Assembly: GCA_021820785.1 (NCBI GenBank)
Contig: JAKADE010000074.1
Span: forward strand, 1 to 9,781
DNA from: Pseudomonadota bacterium
Lineage (GTDB): Bacteria; Pseudomonadota; Gammaproteobacteria; Steroidobacterales; Steroidobacteraceae
Reading direction: 5' to 3'
Length of the DNA stretch: 9,781 nucleotides
In this document: piece by piece, positions 6,391 to 9,781 of the stretch
How the letters are laid out: each line of letters begins with the position of its first letter
Numbering within the stretch: position 1 is the stretch's first letter
The notes under the pieces: model-generated
Seen by the model: only the letters and a program-made list of their open reading frames with translations
Told to the model about the DNA's origin: nothing
Databases searched by the model: none
Made by a program: the position numbers and the translations under genes

Positions 6391-6418
6391 ATGATATGCG
6401 AGAATACGCGTCCTTCGA
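6391..6418 (-). promoter_or_regulatory. Candidate promoter for tRNA-Pro
   Basis: On the minus strand TATCAT (plus-strand 6391-6396) matches the -10 consensus at five of six. TCGAAG (6413-6418), 16 bases upstream, matches the -35 at only three of six. Transcription would begin near 6384, with a GC-rich stretch between the -10 box and the start, a feature seen in stable-RNA promoters. The high GC of the genome weakens that last point. The same gap must also hold the folD promoter, which I could not place. Confidence 0.3.
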
Positions 6419-6441
6419 TAGAGCTCGAGTTCAGGCAGCCC

Positions 6442-7305
6442 ATGACGGCACAGGTGATTGACGGGCGCAAAGTCGCCGGCGAAGTCAAAGCTCAGGTCCG
6501 CACCGCCATCGAATCGGCGGTCGCGCGGGGCCACCGCCGGCCGGCACTCGCCGTCGTCAAGGTGGGCGATCATCCGGCTTCTGAAGTCTACGTGCGCAAC
6601 AAGCGCAAATCCTGCGAAGAAGTCGGCATCCGCTCCGTCGCCCACGACCTGCCCGGGTCGACCTCCGAAATCCAGCTCCTCGCCCTGATCGACGAACTCA
6701 ATTCGGACCCGGATATCGATGGCATCCTGGTCCAGCTGCCCCTGCCCGATCAGATCCAGTCGACGGCGGTCATCGAGCGGATCGACCCCACCAAAGACGT
6801 CGACGGATTCCATCCGTACAACGTCGGCCGCCTGGCCCAGCGTATTCCCGTGATTCGACCTTGCACGCCCTATGGGATCATCAAGCTGCTCGAGCACATC
6901 GGGGCGCCCATGAAGGGGCAGCACGCGGTGATCGTCGGGGCGTCCAATATCGTCGGACGGCCCATGTCGCTCGAACTGCTGCTGATGGGCGCCACCACCA
7001 CCGTGTGCCATCGCTTCACCGCGGATCTCGCGGTGCACGTCCGCCAGGCGGACATCCTCGTGGTCGCGGTCGGCAAACCGGGACTGGTCCCCGGAGAATG
7101 GGTCAAGCCTGGCGCCATCGTCATCGACGTCGGCATGAACCGCCTCGAGAACGGCCATCTGGTCGGCGACGTGCACTTCGCCGCCGCCAGCGAACGGGCC
7201 GGCTGGATCACCCCCGTGCCCGGCGGCGTCGGTCCGATGACGGTCGCGATGCTCATGCACAACACCTTCGAGGCATTCCAGCGCCGCGTCGTATTGCCGC
7301 ACTGA
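6442..7305 (+). CDS. folD: Bifunctional methylenetetrahydrofolate dehydrogenase / cyclohydrolase
   Basis: FolD oxidises 5,10-methylene-THF to methenyl-THF with NADP and then hydrolyses it to 10-formyl-THF in the cytoplasm. This supplies one-carbon units for purines and for formylation of the initiator tRNA. The 287-residue product matches the E. coli enzyme's length and numbering closely. Tyr50 and catalytic Lys54 lie in YVRNKRK, Gln98 in VQLPLP, and Asp121 in [15 protein letters not shown] follows at 140-146. The nucleotide-binding segment has [15 protein letters not shown] (166-180) and TVCHRFT (187-193). The C-terminal signature [16 protein letters not shown] lies at 256-271. I chose ATG 6442 because it begins the conserved N-terminus; an open extension back to 6322 overlaps the tRNA and is not real. 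The Shine-Dalgarno sequence is weak (CAGGC around 6432-6436). The gene diverges from tRNA-Pro. Confidence 0.97.
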   Translation: MTAQVIDGRKVAGEVKAQVRTAIESAVARGHRRPALAVVKVGDHPASEVYVRNKRKSCEEVGIRSVAHDLPGSTSEIQLLALIDELNSDPDIDGILVQLPLPDQIQSTAVIERIDPTKDVDGFHPYNVGRLAQRIPVIRPCTPYGIIKLLEHIGAPMKGQHAVIVGASNIVGRPMSLELLLMGATTTVCHRFTADLAVHVRQADILVVAVGKPGLVPGEWVKPGAIVIDVGMNRLENGHLVGDVHFAAASERAGWITPVPGGVGPMTVAMLMHNTFEAFQRRVVLPH

Positions 7306-7340
7306 GGCAGCGTGCTGCCACGCCGGCGGCAAGCGCCGGC
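7306..7340 (+). terminator. Small hairpins directly after folD
   Basis: GGCAG (7306-7310) pairs with CTGCC (7315-7319) immediately after the TGA. GCCGGCG (7322-7328) pairs with CGCCGGC (7334-7340) around a five-base loop. There is no U-run, although ATTTTTA occurs about 30 bases later (7371-7377). This is weak terminator evidence. The rest of the 166-base gap to the next start holds an AT-rich dip at 7368-7380 but no clear promoter. Confidence 0.3.
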
Positions 7341-7471
7341 CGCGAAGCGACACCATGTCGCAAGTGCAGAGATTTTTACAGTGTCCCCCTGGCACCGCCC
7401 CTTAGAGTAGCGGCCGAACCGCAGCGCACTTGATGCATCTGCAGCTGCGTCCTTCACCCTGGGAGACCTCC

Positions 7472-8074
7472 ATGTCCAGCGCGATCTCATCGGCCACGGC
7501 GAGCGGGCCAAGCCTCTTGCGCAGCAGCATCTGCGGCGCCACTGCGAGCAGCCGCTCGAGCAGTTCGTCGGGCACCAGCGGCCTGGCGCAGGCGGAGCAG
7601 CAGCTGTTTGCGGCGATTGACACCAACGGCAACGGCTCGATCAGCCAGAGCGAGCTGACCCACTTCATGAGTGCACTGAGCGGCAGCGCAGGCCCGACCT
7701 CGAGCAACGCTGCCGGCACGCTGTTCAGCGCGCTCGCCACCAACGGCAGCAGCACCGCCGGCAGCAGTTCCGGCAGCGGCATCTCGCTGCAGGACTTCCA
7801 AAGCAACATCAGCACGTTCCTCACCGCGCTGCGCAGCCAACTCGCAGCCGCAACCGCCACGGGCGCAGCGGGCTCGGCCACCCCCGGGAACGCAACGGCC
7901 AGCGCCTCGAGTCCGACGGCGGGTAGTACCGCAGGCGGCGCGCACGGGATGCACCACGGACATCACGCGCACGGCGGCGGCGATGCGCTGCTGGCCTCGC
8001 TGATGCAGCAACTGAGCAGCAGCTCAGCGCAGATCAGTGGGGCGGCCGGCGTGAGCCTCAGCACGCTCGCCTAG
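7472..8074 (+). CDS. Ser/Gly/Ala-rich EF-hand protein with a histidine cluster, function unknown
   Basis: This 200-residue protein is rich in Ser, Gly, Ala and Thr. Residues 40-66 form a canonical EF-hand. The 12-residue loop DTNGNGSISQSE (50-61) has Asp1, Asn3, Asn5, Gly6, Ile8 and Glu12 in place, flanked by helices QAEQQLFAAI and LTHFMSAL, so calcium binding is likely. A second EF-hand-like unit (about 84-115) has lost its first ligand: GSSSGSGISLQD (97-108) keeps only Ile8 and Asp12. Residues 158-167 hold six histidines (HGMHHGHHAH), a possible metal site. No signal peptide or membrane helix is seen, so location is unclear. I chose ATG 7472 because GGGAGA (7461-7466) lies five bases before it; the open frame back to 7430 adds 14 unrelated residues. 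It may belong to the low-complexity bacterial EF-hand proteins, whose role is not known. It lies between folD and the convergent cysS. Confidence 0.8.
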   Translation: MSSAISSATASGPSLLRSSICGATASSRSSSSSGTSGLAQAEQQLFAAIDTNGNGSISQSELTHFMSALSGSAGPTSSNAAGTLFSALATNGSSTAGSSSGSGISLQDFQSNISTFLTALRSQLAAATATGAAGSATPGNATASASSPTAGSTAGGAHGMHHGHHAHGGGDALLASLMQQLSSSSAQISGAAGVSLSTLA

Positions 8075-8110
8075 GCGGGGCACGGACCGGCAACGGCCGG
8101 TCAGGCCCGC
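8075..8110. terminator. Hairpin between the convergent EF-hand gene and cysS
   Basis: GACCGGC (8085-8091) pairs with GCCGGTC (8096-8102) around the loop AACG. Outside it, GCGGG (8075-8079) pairs with CCCGC (8106-8110). The structure starts just after the TAG of the EF-hand gene and includes the cysS stop codon (8101-8103). It could therefore act on transcripts from both sides. There is no T-run on either strand, so terminator function is only probable. Confidence 0.4.
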
Positions 8111-9528
8111 CGCCAGTCCGTCACGCCGCCCGGCTTGTCTTCGAGCACCACGCCGGCCGCGGCGAGTTCATCGCGGATGCGGTCCGACTCTGCCCAGTTC
8201 CTCGCCTTGCGCGCCGCGACGCGCGCCGCGATGCGCTGCTCGATGGCCGCATCACTCAACGCGGCGCCAGCCCCTGCCTCAGTTGCCGCCCGGGCCGCAG
8301 GCTTGCCGAGACGCAGCCATTGTTCGGACGGCACCGTGAGCAGCCCCAACACGCCGCCCAGATTCCGCAGCAACGCACCGAGCGAGGCGGCGCGCGCGCC
8401 ATCACCGGCATCACGCGCGGCGTTCACTTCACGCGCCAGCGTCTGCAGCACGGCAAGCGCCTCCGGAGTATTGAAGTCATCGTCCATTGCCGCCCGGAAC
8501 CGCTCGGCGTACGGGCCGTCTGCGGGCGCCGCCTCGGGCAACGCACGCAGCGCCAGATGCAGCCGCTGCAGCGCCGAGTCGGCCTGCTCGAGCTGCTCGA
8601 GCGAATAGTTGATCGGACCGCGGTAGTGACTCGAAAGCACGAAGTAGCGCAACACCTCGGGATGACGCAGCGTCGGCAGCACCTCACGCACGGTGAAGAA
8701 ATTGCCCAGTGACTTCGACATCTTCTCGTTGTCGACGTTGACGAATCCGTTGTGCATCCAGATCTCGGCGAACCGCTCGCCGGTCGCCGCGCACGATTGC
8801 GCAATCTCGTTCTCGTGGTGCGGGAACTTCAGGTCCATGCCGCCGCCGTGGATGTCGAAGTGCGGTCCGAGCAGTTCGACCGACATCGCCGAGCACTCGA
8901 TGTGCCAGCCGGGCCGGCCCCGCCCCCAGGGAGAATCCCAGGCCGGTTCGTGCGGCTTGGCGTGCTTCCACAGCACGAAATCGAGCGGATCGCGCTTCGC
9001 CTCGTCCACCTCGACCCGCGCCCCGGCGCGCAGGTCCGCGAGGCGCTTGCCCGAGAGCCGCCCGTAACCGTCGAATTTCGCCACGGCATACATCACATCA
9101 CCGTTCGGTGCGACATACGCGTAGCCGCGTTCAATGAGCTTCTCCACCATCGAGACGATGGCCGGCACGTGCTGCGTGGCGCGCGGCTCGAGATCCGGGC
9201 GCACGATGCCGAGCGCCGCACAGTCCTCGTGCATGGCCGTGATGAACCGTCCGGTGAGCGCGTCGATCGTCTCGCCGTTCTCCGCGGCCCGCTTGATGAT
9301 CTTGTCGTCGATGTCGGTGATGTTGCGCACATAGGTCAACCGCAACCCGCGGTAGCGCAGGTAGCGCGCCACCGCATCGAACACGATCATCATGCGCGCA
9401 TGACCGATGTGCAGATAGTCGTACACCGTCATGCCGCAGACGTACATGCGCACCTCGCCCGGCACGATGGGCGTCAGGGGCTGCTTCTCTCCGGTGAGCG
9501 AATTGTGGATGCGGATCATGGTGGTCAT
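8101..9528 (-). CDS. cysS: Cysteinyl-tRNA synthetase
   Basis: A class I aminoacyl-tRNA synthetase that charges tRNA-Cys with cysteine using ATP in the cytoplasm. The 475 residues compare with 461 in E. coli. HIGH is at 40-43 (YLHIGHARM) and KMSKS at 269-273. The four zinc ligands that select cysteine are present: Cys31 (YVCGMTVYD), Cys212 (HIECSAMS), His237 and Glu241 ([10 protein letters not shown]). All are offset by three from E. coli numbering. That offset suggests the fourth residue, Met at base 9519, may be the true start ([10 protein letters not shown]). Neither Met has a clear Shine-Dalgarno sequence, so the longer form is given here. The anticodon-binding part and C-terminal helical region (about 310-475) are intact and end in a short [11 protein letters not shown] tail. 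gltX lies 40 bases upstream on the same strand, suggesting co-transcription. Confidence 0.97.
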   Translation of the reverse strand: MTTMIRIHNSLTGEKQPLTPIVPGEVRMYVCGMTVYDYLHIGHARMMIVFDAVARYLRYRGLRLTYVRNITDIDDKIIKRAAENGETIDALTGRFITAMHEDCAALGIVRPDLEPRATQHVPAIVSMVEKLIERGYAYVAPNGDVMYAVAKFDGYGRLSGKRLADLRAGARVEVDEAKRDPLDFVLWKHAKPHEPAWDSPWGRGRPGWHIECSAMSVELLGPHFDIHGGGMDLKFPHHENEIAQSCAATGERFAEIWMHNGFVNVDNEKMSKSLGNFFTVREVLPTLRHPEVLRYFVLSSHYRGPINYSLEQLEQADSALQRLHLALRALPEAAPADGPYAERFRAAMDDDFNTPEALAVLQTLAREVNAARDAGDGARAASLGALLRNLGGVLGLLTVPSEQWLRLGKPAARAATEAGAGAALSDAAIEQRIAARVAARKARNWAESDRIRDELAAAGVVLEDKPGGVTDWRRA

Positions 9529-9568
9529 TTCAAAGTCAGAATGCGGCGGTCCGCGCGGACTGCGCGGC

Positions 9569-9781
9569 TTACGCGAAACGTGCGAGGCGCCGCTCGGCCT
9601 CCCCGGCGGGCATCACGCGCAGCAGCGGCCCGAGTTCCGGGCCATGGCCGAGTCCGGTCAGCGCAAAACGCAACGGGCGAAACAGCTGTGCGCCCTTGCG
9701 CCCGCTCGCGGCGCGCGCGGCCGCCGCGATGGCGGCGAAGTCGCCGCCATCGGCGGCCGCCCGGGCCTCAGCGGCGAAGAA
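9569..9781 (-). CDS. gltX: Glutamyl-tRNA synthetase, C-terminal end (partial)
   Basis: A minus-strand frame runs in from the right edge and stops at TAA (plus-strand 9569-9571), giving the last 70 residues. The segment [17 protein letters not shown] followed by GPELGPLL matches the anticodon-binding C-terminus of bacterial glutamyl-tRNA synthetase (family pattern KGxxLFxPLRxALTG...GPEL). This enzyme charges tRNA-Glu with glutamate. A glutaminyl-tRNA synthetase, common at this place in some relatives, does not end this way. The remainder of the gene, including the catalytic domain, lies outside the window. The 40-base gap to cysS contains no terminator, so the two synthetase genes are probably one transcript. 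Confidence 0.9.
   Translation of the reverse strand, partial: FFAAEARAAADGGDFAAIAAAARAASGRKGAQLFRPLRFALTGLGHGPELGPLLRVMPAGEAERRLARFA

Noticed and set aside
6232..7395. A 387-codon minus-strand open frame over tRNA-Pro and folD
   Set aside because: It reads through a perfect tRNA and antisense to a fully conserved FolD, so it is a shadow.
7390..7405. Possible sigma54 promoter (TGGCAC) upstream of the EF-hand gene
   Set aside because: The GG of the -24 element is present, but the required GC at -12 spacing is TA, so the consensus pair is broken.

Overview
The window is GC-rich, densely coding bacterial chromosome. High G/C at third codon positions, a tRNA-Pro gene with an encoded CCA, and a folD / cysS / gltX neighbourhood point to a gammaproteobacterium, perhaps from the Xanthomonadales/Nevskiales side. 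That placement is inference from gene content and composition; no 16S or phylogenetic marker was tested. There is no insertion sequence, phage gene, CRISPR array or obvious foreign island, so most of the window reads as ordinary chromosome.

Left part (1-3860): the 3' end of an unrecognised gene closes with a strong hairpin. A 276-base gap follows, holding a sigma70-like promoter and a cluster of small palindromes. Next is a very large secreted tricorn-type protease (1136 aa) with TolB-like propeller repeats, a PDZ domain and an S41-type catalytic domain. All recognisable tricorn active-site positions are present, and the gene ends in a textbook intrinsic terminator.

Middle (3860-6350): three plus-strand genes stand apart from one another: a GNAT N-acetyltransferase, a small exported DUF2059 protein, and a TauE/SafE-type membrane exporter. 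The gaps contain GC-rich hairpins without a U-run, which may act as terminators or 3'-end stabilisers. A minus-strand tRNA-Pro(UGG) converges on the exporter gene.

Right part (6350-9781): folD (one-carbon/folate metabolism) is divergent from the tRNA, and the shared gap carries a long hairpin. After folD comes a serine/glycine/alanine-rich protein of unknown function with one textbook EF-hand calcium loop and a histidine cluster. It converges on cysS (cysteinyl-tRNA synthetase), which lies 40 bases downstream of the C-terminal end of gltX (glutamyl-tRNA synthetase) on the minus strand, so the two are probably co-transcribed.

No multi-gene system that looks new was found. The items most worth a second look are the EF-hand/His-cluster protein placed between folD and cysS-gltX, the His/Lys-rich linker inside the tricorn homologue, the hairpin in the tRNA-Pro/folD divergent region, and the abutting palindromes upstream of the acetyltransferase.
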